From Lycium barbarum (lineage: Eukaryota > Streptophyta > Magnoliopsida > Solanales > Solanaceae): a stretch of 64,000 nt of DNA. Positions 49,501-60,200 of the stretch are shown here, piece by piece (position 1 is the first letter of the stretch; every line of letters starts with the position of its first letter). Below the pieces are notes generated by a model. The model did no database searches. It had not been told where the DNA came from and saw only the letters and a program-made list of their open reading frames with translations. The position numbers and the translations under genes were made by a program. The DNA is taken from NCBI RefSeq assembly GCF_019175385.1, contig NC_083346.1:63517821-63581820 (forward strand), given 5' to 3'.

Positions 49501-50554
49501 TCGGGGGTCTATGCAAAGTCAGTCTTTTTCTTGAGTAATGAGAAGAAACGGTGACTCTTGTCCGAGGATCTGGAGATGAATCGCCTCAGGGCAGCTATCT
49601 GTCCCGTTAATCTTTGTACCCCTTTGATGTCGTTTATCACGGTGATATCTTTGATTGCCTTTATCTTATCCGGGTTGATTTCGATTCCCCGATTTGATAC
49701 CATGAATCCGAGAAACTTGCCCGATCTAACTCCGAAGGCATATTTTTCCGGGTTCAACTTCATGTTGTGCTTTCTTAATATGCTGAAAGTTTCCTGCAAT
49801 AATTTCAAATGGTCCTCTGCTAGCAGGGACTTAACGACCATGTCATCTATATAAACTTCCATGGATCTCCCTATTTGGTGTTCAAACATTCGGTTGACTA
49901 AACGCTGATACGTGGCACCACATTTTTTAAGCCGAAAGGCATTACATTATAACAATATATGCGAAATCTAGTTATAAAAGAGGTTTTTTCTCGATCCTCC
50001 GGGTCCATTTGTATTTAGTTGTACCTGGAATAGGCATCGAGGAAACTCAGCGTGTCGTGACCCGCGGTAGCGTCGATCATGCGATCAATGCTGGGCAAAG
50101 AAAATGAATCCTTTGGGCAGGCTTTATTTAAATCTTTATAATCTACGCACATTCTAAACTTATTCCTTTTTTTAGGCACTACTACAACGTTAGCTAACCA
50201 ATCTGGGTATTCTACCTCTCGAATGGATCCTATATTAAGGAGCTTGGTTGCCTCGTCCTTGACGAATGCATGTTTTACCTCGGGTTGTGGCCTTCGCTTT
50301 TGTTTGACCGAGGGAAAACTCGGATCCAAGCTCAACTTGTGTGTCGTCACGTCCGGTGGAATACTTGTCATGTCTAAATGGGACCGAGCAAAACAATCTG
50401 AGTTAATTTTAAGAAACTCAATAAATTCTTTCCTGAGCTCGGGGGTTAACCCCGTGCCCAGGTATACCTTCTTTTCTGGTAGATGAACGAACAGTGTGAC
50501 TTGCTCGAGTTCTTCAATGGTGGACTTAGTGGCATCCGAATCATCGGGCACCAC
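49501..50554 (-). pseudogene. Tat reverse transcriptase, broken
   Basis: The 50,554-50,015 frame has KRRPQPEVKHAFVKDEATKL, VVVPKKRNKFRMCVDYKDLN, KACPKDSFSLPSIDRMID and LSFLDAYSRYN, ending at a stop where the family continues with an I-x-M motif. Text to 49,890 still reads VMPFGLKN in another frame. The 49,889-49,509 frame has the catalytic MEVYIDDMVVKS (YIDD) and KLNPEKYAFGVRSGKFLGFM. RT copies element RNA to DNA; this copy is dead. Confidence 0.88.
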
Positions 50555-51364
50555 AAAGGTTCTCGGTACTCCGAATTTAAACTCTTCGTCTAGTGTGTCT
50601 CCGTTTCGATCATCCGAAGATTCCGAGATCGGGATCTGTGATTGCTATTTGGCATTCTTCCTTTCGCTCCAATCTGGCGCCTTTATAGTCTTAATAGATT
50701 CTTCAACCGCGAACATTTCTTTTGCGGCCTGCTGTTCACCACGGACGGTTTTGATACCTTCTGGAGTCGGGAATTTCAATACCTGATGCATAGTCGATGG
50801 AACCGCTCTTACGAGGTGAATCCATGGTCTGCCCAGCAATGCATTGTATCCCATGTCTCCCTCTATCATATAAAATTTTGTCTGCTGCGTAGTTCCTGCC
50901 ATACCTATCGGTAAAATGATCTCACCCTTCGTCGTTTCGCATGCCATGTTGAATCCATTGAGGACCCGTATTGCTGGCACGACCTGATCTAGTAGTCCCA
51001 GCTTTTCGATGATTCTCTATCGGATGATATTAGCCGAGCTACCTGGATCAATCAGCACACGTTTAATTCTAAAGTTATTGACAAGGACAGATATTACCAG
51101 TGAGTTATTATGAGACTGGGTGATGCCTTCCATGTCCTCGTCATCAAACGTGATGGGGCCATCGGGGTCATCGTTCCGGATACGCTTTTCCCTCGTTATG
51201 GAAATTTTCGTGCGCTTCATAACTGGCCCAATGGGAACGTCAGTTCCTTCCATGATCATGTGTATCACCTGCTGAGGCTCTTCCGGCCTATCTTGCTTGT
51301 TGGAATCCAGGTTTATAAAATGGGTTTTTGCTCGTTCACTTAGGAATTCTCGAAGATGTCCCAA
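50555..51364 (-). pseudogene. Tat protease and linker, broken
   Basis: The frame has LVNNFRIKRVLIDPGSSANI (DPGS active-site form), a stop near 51,017, then IIEKLGL, ACETTKGEIILPIGMAGTTQ and EGDMGYNALLGRPWIHLVRA, the usual protease tail of this lineage. A further stop at about 50,645 separates it from the RT frame. Confidence 0.82.
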
Positions 51365-52903
51365 ATTGAACTGACGGGCGACCTCCTCTCTCAGCTGTCG
51401 ATAATCCTTGGTTCGATGGCCGTGAGTATGATGATACTTACAAATAAGAATTTTATCCCGCTTCTCCGGGTCAGATTGGATTGGCCTCGGATGCTTTGTT
51501 TCTTTGTTTCGGATAACGGCTGCCGCTATGGTTGCTACATCGTCGCAAAAGTTGTACTAGGATAACCTTGGAGTTTCTCTGTTTCCCAGAGCTCTATCGA
51601 CAACATTTCTGTTTACCAAGCCACAGTTATTTTGGCCTCGATCATTCCTTCGATCGTTTTTCCTATCATTCTTGCCCGATTCGCTGTTACGCCCGTTCCC
51701 CCTTCGATCAAGCGGGTAAGGCTGGTATCTGTCATATGACGATCTGGAATCTCGATCTATCACTCTTCTCAAGCGATCACCTCCTTTACCGGAATGCCAT
51801 GATACTAAAGCGGTCCTCAGAATCTTATCATCTTCGACCCTGATCTTTGACTGATACCTGTTGTGTACATCAGCCCAGGCGATTGCCGGGTATTCTATCA
51901 AGTTTTGTTTTAGTTCCATAGATGTGATCGAGCTCCTCGAGTTGAGCCCTTGGATGAAAGCCTAAACGGCCCAATCGTCAGTAACTGGAGGTAAGTCCAT
52001 GCGCTCCATTTGAAATCGAGCCACAAACTCGCGAAGGGTCTCGTCATCTTGTTGCTTAACGTTGAATAAGTCCGATTTTCGAGTTTCGACCTTGATGGCC
52101 CCGGCATGGGCCTTAACGAAAGCATCAGCGAGCATGGAAAATGAATCAATCGAGTGCTCGGGCAAGTTATGATACCAAATCATAGCCCCCTTTGATAGAG
52201 TTTCTCCAAATTTCTTAAGTAGCACCGATTCCTTTTCGTCATTGGCGAGATCATTGCCCTTAATAGCGCATGTATACGCAGTCACATGCTCATTTGGGTC
52301 CGTTGTCCCATTGTATTTCGAGATATCGGGCATGCGAAATCTCTTGGGGATTTTTATCGGTGTTGCGCTCGGCGGAAACGACATTTGAACAAACTTTTTC
52401 GAATTCGGTCCCTTCAACACTGGTGGAGCCCCCGAAATCTGATCGACCCTCGAGTTGTAGTTCTCCACCTTCTTGTCATTCGCCTTTATCTTCTTTTCAC
52501 CGGACTCGACCCATTTGGTCAATTCTTCGAGCATTCTTATCAATTCAATACTTTGTCCGGGGTAGTTCTCGTTACCCCGTGGGGTATGTCTTTCCTCCGT
52601 ATCCTGGGTCTGTTCTGATGGGGAAATATCGGGTGCCTGACCCCGATTTTGCAATTGTGCTATGATCTCTTGCTGGGCCTGCAACTGAGCCATAGCGATG
52701 TCTAACTGGTTTTGGAGCTGTTGCAGCATGACCCCGTTATTCTCGCCGGCCGGTACGTTGCCCACCGATGATCCGACTTGAACAGGATTAATGGGGGGCG
52801 CGTTGTTGTTTGGTACGTCCCCGTCGTTATGCTCATGATGGCTTGGTTCCACTTGGAAGTTGACAGAATGGGAATCCGACATTTCCGGTATACCTAAAAT
52901 CAA
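51365..52903 (-). pseudogene. Tat gag, broken
   Basis: The start is ATG at 52,903 or 52,882 (MSDSHSVNFQ). A glutamine-rich coiled-coil-like stretch follows (LQNQLDIAMAQLQAQQEII), then the capsid: PKRFRMPDISKYNGTTDPNE, MIWYHNLPEHSIDSFSMLAD, FNVKQQDDETLREFVARFQ. A stop at 51,962 (after DDWAV) and frameshifts lead to a basic arginine/asparagine-rich tail (51,919-51,557) and a knuckle-like CKYHHTHGHRTKDYRQL near 51,450. In the knuckle the expected last cysteine is tyrosine. Confidence 0.85.
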
Positions 52904-52973
52904 ACCTTAAAAAGCAAGTGTAAAATATCGAGCGTGACCAGAATGTTGTATTGAACCGCCACTACTATCTAAG

Positions 52974-52993
52974 GCCCCACGGTGGGCGCCAAA
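52974..52993 (-). other. Probable primer-binding site of the Tat element
   Basis: The minus strand reads TTTGGCGCCCACCGTGGGGC next to the LTR end. The form is common next to plant Tat LTRs; which tRNA it matches was not checked. Confidence 0.65.
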
Positions 52994-52994
52994 C

Positions 52995-53567
52995 TGTTTA
53001 ACCTTAAAACGGAGAACAATTAAATTTATGCGTGATGCCAAAGATATGTGGCTAAATTCAATTCAAGATTAAATAGCGAGATATGTCATTAAATGAACAG
53101 AGAAGCAGATCTGACCAACTGTTAAGTGCGTCTGGCCTCGGGTATAGAAACCGAGGTCGATACCTTTCGTTACGAACTTACACGACGTATAATAAAAATG
53201 AACTTAAGAACAGATGGGAATGGATTTAATAAGATTCTTATGATTGTTGATGTAAACTATTTCTGTCCTTGCTATTGTCAACCCTCTTCATGAATGATAA
53301 CCTCCTCTTTATATAGTAGAGGAGATTCAACCCTAATACAATTCTAAATAAAACAAGTAAATCTGGTGACAGCTGTTTTGCCGAGATCGACGCCGAAATA
53401 TCCGGTTGAGGACGGATATTTCGGTCTCCCGCTGATGGTAGTCAATCGCTTCATTCCCGGCCCGAACTCGAAGCCTCGTTCCCGGTTAGACGGTCGTACT
53501 GTGACCGAGCATAACCATAACAACGGGAAACTGAGCGTGCCTGTATCCTTGGTTTTACCCGTATACA
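52995..53567 (-). repeat. 5' LTR of the Tat element (573 bp)
   Basis: The plus strand starts TGTTTAACC and ends CCGTATACA; in minus sense TGTATACGG...GGTTAAACA. Its inner end abuts the primer site. The outer end at 53,567 is inferred from the TG...CA pattern; the target duplication cannot be tested because the other LTR is gone. Confidence 0.7.
53308..53315 (-). promoter_or_regulatory. Candidate TATA box of the Tat LTR
   Basis: The minus strand reads TATATAAA, centred in a short inverted repeat (CTCCTCT on one side, AGAGGAG on the other). Confidence 0.55.
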
Positions 53568-54031
53568 AGTCTCTTTTGAATTTTTTTAGCGTGATTTGGA
53601 GTGAAAATTGTGAAAATAGTTTTTTGAGTTCCGGAAAATTATAATAATTCTATGTCTAAATAATTTTACGGAATAAAATATTGGGAAAAAAATGAAAAGT
53701 ATTCATGGCCAAACGGGCACCCGGTGGACTCAAACTTCCCTCTCTACCGGGTCAACATTCATCGTTTCTCCACCTTAACATGAGAATGCGCGTAGACACA
53801 GTAGTCCACACCTCTTCTTTAATGCGAAAAAAAAGAAAAAAAAAATGACTTGATTAATTTAATTAAACTTTCTCTCTCTCTCTCTCTAGAAGTAAAAATC
53901 CACTGATCTTAGCTCGCTCTCTTTCTATCTGGAAAATCATTTACCCTGCCATTGAAACAAAAACCCTAAAAGACCAACATTCCAATGGATCATTGATCTG
54001 AGTTGATTTCTATTTTGTGTTGTTTGTCGAA
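53568..54031 (+). promoter_or_regulatory. Presumed promoter and 5' UTR of the DRB gene
   Basis: This is the interval between the Tat LTR and the DRB start codon. It contains a (TC)n run at 53,871-53,887, common in plant 5' UTRs, and an AAACCCTAAAA (telo-box-like) motif at about 53,960-53,972. The transcription start and TATA box are not evident. The Tat LTR lies less than 0.5 kb upstream and points away from the gene. Confidence 0.5.
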
Positions 54032-54268
54032 ATGTATAAGAACCAGCTACAAGAGCTGGCACAAAGGAGTTGTTTCAACTTGCCGTCATATGCATGTATA
54101 AGAGAAGGTCCTGATCATGCCCCGCGTTTCAAGGCTACAGTGAATTTCAATGGAGAGATATTTGAGAGTCCAAATTACTGCACAACACTACGTCAAGCTG
54201 AACATTCTGCTGCTGAGGTGGCACTTAATGCACTTGCTACCTCTAATTCCCTCGCTGCTAGAATTCTC
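54032..54268 (+). CDS. DRB2: DRB exon 1 (dsRBM1, 79 residues)
   Basis: 237 bases, phase 0 at its end (...AGAATTCTC|GTGAGT). It encodes the whole first dsRBM, ending ARIL. Confidence 0.93.
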
Positions 54269-57200
54269 GTGAGTCTTTTTCCCAATATCTTTATTCTTTT
54301 TTCCTAAATGTATGGTCTCCCGTAAAACTAGATATTTCGTGTACATATTTTCTAGAATTGATATAATATTAACTGCTGGTACCTATGCTCCGAAAAGGTT
54401 GAATGGTGCACTTGCTGGAATGCTGAGTTATTTACCTAGTGAATAAGGGATTAATTCCCACTTGCTACTTTTTTCCCCTTGTTTTTTGAGTGGTGCACCT
54501 ATGTTCTAGAAATCCTAGATTCGCCTCTGCTTCTGTCACGACCCAACTAGAGGGCCATGACGGGTACCCGCAGCTAGCCTACCGAGCACCACCTTTCCTT
54601 TTATTATCTGCCTCATCCTGAGTTAATACAATTCTCAAAGCAACACTTAACATGGGACAGTCCTCAATTACTCCTCGAAACATATATATAAATGTACAAG
54701 CCCATGAGGCTACGAAATGATATACAAAACATACGCTAAAGAGATCATAAGACAACTACTACCCACATATATGTATCTACGAGCCTCTAACTGGAGTACT
54801 GAAATCATAAGGACGGGATAGGACCCCGCCATGCCCCAAATATGTGCACAAAAGAATATAACAATAAGCGGCAACTCCGGAGTAGTGGGGTGCTCCTGAA
54901 TATCTGCTGATAAAGCTCCTAGGTGTCTGTGCCGTCTCCCTGTCTACCTGCGGGCATGAACGCAACGTCCATAAAAGAAAGGACATCAGTATGAACAATG
55001 TACTGAGTATGTAAGGCATTTATAACAATATAATAAAGAAATAAGAGAGCATAAGATGAAAGAGTAACCTGTAACTGATTGCCTCTTAAGGCGGAGTCAT
55101 GCATGCTAACTTTTATATTAAAACAACATCATATCATATATATACATACATAAACTGCCCGACCATATAGGTACGGTGTGATCATCATTAGCCCGCGTCG
55201 GGGATAACCATCTCATGCCGCCTACTAGTGGTGTTTGGCCGGCCAACTAGGCACAGTGTAATTATCATCATAGCTGCCCACTACGCCCATCGTAGTGGTG
55301 TCTGCCCGGCCAACTAGACACGGTGTAATCATCATCATATACATAACATAAAGCATGCATGAGAGCTCAAGTAAAAGCTATAATTCTATCGGAGTGACGT
55401 AAGGTCGGTAACCTCCGATAATATTATGGAACATTCATAATCGCCATGTCTCACCTCGAAGGAACTAGTATCATGAGGTGAGATAGCCAACAATGAATAA
55501 CATCAAGGAAATTATAAAACAAGGTCATTAAGCTCATACTAGCATCAATTCATAAGCTTTGGAATCTCTAGCAATAGAATCATCATCATCATCGAACATA
55601 TCGTATCTCTATCTCATAGGAAGTACTTAAGAATCTTGGTCTCTCAACTTTTGGAATGTAAGAGGGTTGTGGAAGTATGTAGGAAATCGTAATATAGGAG
55701 TCATGCCTTTGAAAGAAAGGGATTAGCCTTAACATACCTTTACGTCTTCTTAACGACTAAACGTTCTCCTTCCAAGCTCACAACTCTACATTCAAAAGAA
55801 TTCGTACTAAATTAGATCATTTAAAACATGCTTAAGTCTAAACTAAAGCGACTAAGAGCTAATGAAAATTGGGCAGCATTTCCTTTGTTTCAACAACTTT
55901 CTCCATATAATAAACATCTCCCAAACATCAATAGAAACACCCACAATACCATAATCAATAGACTTTTTCAAGTTAAACATTGTTCAATCCTCAAAACTCC
56001 TTTTCAAAGTCATTCATAACCATAACTACAACACAACACCATATCCGTTCACATATAACACTTCCTCAACGTCATTAGTATCATCCACAACAAAATTATA
56101 CCCATAGCATACTAAGAATTATTACTCAAGTCAAGTTACTATTCAAGAATATCATTAAATTCATGTTTGAGCTTCATATTCCACTTTCTCCCCTCATCCA
56201 AGTCATTCAACAACCAAGTACTCTTAATAACTTGAAATGAATATAAAACTCACCTTTTATCATATAAGGATGAACTTTGGATGGATATACTTCACTTGAG
56301 AGAAACCCCAACTTCAATACCAAAGGGAATCTTGACTTCTACAAACCCTAATGAGCCTTTCTTCACTTAATTCTCTTGATTCTTGGTATTTGATCTTTAA
56401 TTTCTCTTGGGTTTGTGTTGATATGGTGTGAGGAACTTTCTAGAGCTCTCAAGAGGTGTGGAGAATGTGGGAAATGAAAAATTAGGACTTGGGTCATCCA
56501 TTTATAACAAGAAATAAAAGCTGCCCGACGTGATTATACGGACACTTATACGGTCCGTATAATACCACCAGTGATGACCCTTCACTGTAACTGTTATACG
56601 GACCCTTATACGGACCGTATAAGTGGTCGTATAATTCACCTTTTCCAAAATTGTTTTCGTCGATTCGTTTGATCTCAAATCCTTATAGAGTCTTCTTGAC
56701 ACTTGTATAACACTTCATTAACCATCTAAGGAGCCCTATAGCTTCTCCTCAAGACGTTACTAAATAATCATTAACTCGATAATTACTAAACCTTCCCAAA
56801 CACAACTTATACTTCACTTCCTTCGACGAACTTGATTTCTCCGATTCATAATACCTCAAAAATCTTGTAGTATACACCTTTAAGCTACCAAATACCCTCC
56901 TTAAGGTCATATGGACTTCATGTTCACCTTAAGCTTGCGTTAGTCTATTCACAGCAGAACAACACGAAATGTCCGAGGTGTAACAACTTCTATATAAGAA
57001 ATGTTGATTATGAAGTTTGTGAATAAGTGATTTTGTCTAATAATGAGCAAGGAATATCCGTCTTTCTGTTAAATAGGATGGATTGAACTCATTTTTCATT
57101 AGATGCTTTTTATGAATGTCAACTAAGTATCGTAAGAATTTCTATGGTAAGAGGTTGGATAGAAGAGTTAATTCGTCCTTTTCAGGTGGTAAGCTAGCCG

Positions 57201-60200
57201 AATATCTTAAGGCATTTATGATTAAGAGTGTTTTTCTGTATAAGGAATGATGATCTTCTATGGTAAGAGGTTGGATAGAAGAGTTAATTTGTCTTTTGGC
57301 TTAATACATAGGCAGCCCCTTAAATTTGTCAGCAAATTTCATTTAGACACTCGAACTATGACTTGTTCCAGTTGAGCACCTGAACACATGATAAAGTGTT
57401 CCAATAAACACTTTTAAGTTCAAATTTTGAAAATAATTTTGTGCCTTCATATTTATGTGGTTAACTTAACTATCTAATAGGCGAATGAAAACACGCGCAA
57501 GAAATTTTCCGAAATTTGAACCGAAAGTGTCTAATTGGAACACTTTATCATGTGTTCAAGTACCCAATTGGAACAAGTCGTTGTTCGAGTATCTAAATGA
57601 AATACTCTGGCAAGTTTAAAGGGCTGCCTATGTATTAGGCCTTCTCTTTTTGAGCCCAAATGTTAATAAGCTTCAAAGTCTTTGCCATTATTAGCAGCAA
57701 ATTTTGTAGATGCAAACATATATGCACAATCAGGTCACTTGGCAATTCTTAAATACTCCTCCGTTTCAATTTGTTTGTATGGTTTTGAGTTGACACGGAG
57801 TTTAAGAAAGTAAAGAAGACTTTTGAATTTTGTGGCCTTAAACTAAAGATAGGTAGAATGTACCAAAATTCCCTTTAGTCTTGTGGTCTTAAACATGTCA
57901 TTTGGAAAGTTAAAATTGAAGAGTTGCCAAATAAGGAAATAAGCATTCTTTTTTTAAACGGACTAAAAAGGAAAGTAAGACAAACAAATTGAAACAGAGG
58001 GAGTAATAAGTTTCAAGGTCTCAAGTTCGAAACCCACTGGGTGCAAACAATTTCTGAGGGTCATCGGATTGGGGTAAAACCCTGAATTACCCGTGGTGCA
58101 CTTGCGGGAAACTCCTTGTCGAGGGCCTGTGCACCCCCGGGATTAGTCGGGGCTCAAAGAGACCCGGACACCCGGTGCTTAATCAAAAAAGTAATAAGTT
58201 TCAAGGTCTTTGCCATTATTAGCCATGTATGGAGTTTTTCTAAGCAAATTTTGTAGATGCAAACATATGTGCACAATCAGGTCACTTGACAATTCTTAAT
58301 AGTAATTATTAATTAGTAATCTGGAAAATAGTAAGTAACACGTGGTAACTGATTAAAGTTATATTGATGTAAAAATCTTTTATTGTCAGTGCATATAACT
58401 GAAATCCAAATTTATATCCTCTTTTTTGCTAGTTGAAGTTATAGGAGAGCTGTGTATGATAAACTTATATGTAGGTTATGTGCATTTTAGAGCTAATTGT
58501 GGATACAAGTAGAACTTCAGATTTATTATGCACATTTTAGAATTTGACACATACAATGGCTTATTAATGTGTATCATGTATGACTGTCTATTCTGTCTCC
58601 GCTTTGTCCTACCTATTTTAATTAATAGGTTTGGGATAAATCATTTATAAGCTGTAACATTTTGATAATTCTATGAATTGATGCTTCACTCGGGAGGGAT
58701 TCCTAGTGAGTTCCTAATTGTTTGTTATAACATTCTTTTTGTCAAGATTAGTTTCAGTTGCTGTAAGTTTCTCTTGAATTTGTCAAACTTAAGCATATAT
58801 TTTAGCTTTAGTTCTAAAAAAGGTTCAAACTTAAGCATAATTAATTTTTATCTTTAAGTTGGACGTTTAAAAGATTATAATAGAACTACAATTATATCAT
58901 AGTGTTATTTGATTAAGGCCTTTGAGACCGCAGTAACATGTGGACCTGGAGGGGGAATGGAGTCATATTTTGAAAATGGTGATATTTACACTCATATTAG
59001 GTGTCTTTTCATGTGGAATATGCTCAGCACATTACATATGACAGTGTAGGCCTCTGCATTATTGTATTAAATAGAAAATGGGGAGTCAGAAAAAGAGAAG
59101 TGGAACTCTTCAAGTGGAAGTGGTGCGATAATAATGATTAGAGTATAGGACCACTTTGGTTGTGTAGTTAATATCATTCATGATGTTTAATATAGTTGAT
59201 TTTCTTTATAAGTGAAGGGGTCCTAACTAAGTTGGGTACTGTAAAAAAAACTGGTATTTTCTTCTTCTTCTTTTTTTTGTTTTTTTTTTGATTTGAGATA
59301 AGAGAAACAGATAAAGATGGCGATGTGTTAGTCCTTTAGTAGGTATAGCACTTGGTAGCATAGGAAGAGTTATTGTTAAAAGAAAATACTTAATGCATTA
59401 TCTTTCTCTTCTTTACCATCGGCAAAACTCTTATATTTTGTGCCCGCCGAGCTTTGGTCTAGTGGTAAGAGAGCAACATGTGATGTGATGTATGGGTTAG
59501 GTGCATGTCACAGGTTCGAACTTTGCTATAGACAAAAGCCTGGTATTTAAGTGGAGAAAGGTGGAGTGGTGGGTCCATTATTACCTAGCGTGTTTCGAAC
59601 TTCGCGTCCAAAAAGATATTGCTTTTTATTGTAAATCATCTTTGTTGAGAAATTTGTGGTTTGGTGAAAGATGTTTAGGGTTTAGTTCCTTATGTTTTTA
59701 TCTCCTTATCAAAAAAGAAGTTATTTTTTTTTTCATCTTAGAGCTGACAGGTCTAAGTTTCCCAAACTTTTTTTTTTGTCAGGTCTAGGTTTCCCAAACT
59801 CTTTTTGTTTGTTTGTTGTGATGGTGCAACTTTTTGAGGTATAGACTTGTGATACCATAGAGGAGATTAAAAACCCATTTTATGTATGTATAATCTGTGA
59901 TATCTTCGCAGCAGATACACCTATGTATTCGTGTTGGTATTCTATTTGGATATGTAAACTTTGTCTTGTTATCGGAGATGTAGCTGCCAATCTTTCTGCA
60001 GGCTCATACTTACGTTGGCTGTTTGCTTCGTTAAAAAAATACTAATGATTGGTTGTTTGCTTTCTTCATGCTTGTTTCCTAACTCTGTAATCTACAATTT
60101 GCAGGATGAGACAGGGGTATATAAGAATCTATTACAGGAAGTTTCACAAAGAGTAGGAGCATCATTGCCAGCATATACAACCTTTAGGTCCGGTGTAGGA

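Larger units (their letters stand above)
48336..53567 (-). mobile_element. Tat-lineage Ty3/gypsy element, minus strand, truncated
   Basis: Minus-strand order: 5' LTR (53,567-52,995), primer site, gag, protease, RT, Ty3-type RNase H, second RNase H, then the first integrase residues. It stops at 48,336 where the neighbouring LTR begins; integrase and 3' LTR are missing, and the rest is not found left of 40,661. The dual RNase H arrangement is diagnostic of the Tat lineage. Many stops and frameshifts show it is inactive. Confidence 0.88.
57664..58297. repeat. Direct segment duplication in intron 1, split by a MITE and a SINE
   Basis: Copy A is 57,664 to about 57,752; copy B is 58,192 to about 58,297. 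Both contain the 'taataag(c/t)ttcaa(a/g)gtctttgccattattag' and 'gcacaatcaggtcactt' stretches. Copy B has about 22 extra bases. A Stowaway MITE and a SINE lie between them. Confidence 0.85.
54269..60104 (+). other. DRB intron 1 (5.8 kb)
   Basis: Donor GTGAGT at 54,269 and acceptor TTTGCAG ending at 60,104. It holds an antisense solo LTR (54,534-56,985), a foldback MITE, a Stowaway MITE and two SINE-like elements. The stretches 58,300-59,440 and 59,650-60,100 are AT-rich with no recognisable element. Confidence 0.9.

Noticed and set aside
59300..59450. Possible alternative DRB exon in intron 1
   Set aside because: No reading frame with splice sites in phase; exon 1 and exon 2 join directly in the family.
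59451..59525. Possible tRNA gene (box A and box B)
   Set aside because: The region does not fold into a tRNA with an anticodon arm and acceptor stem; the downstream body fits a tRNA-derived SINE.
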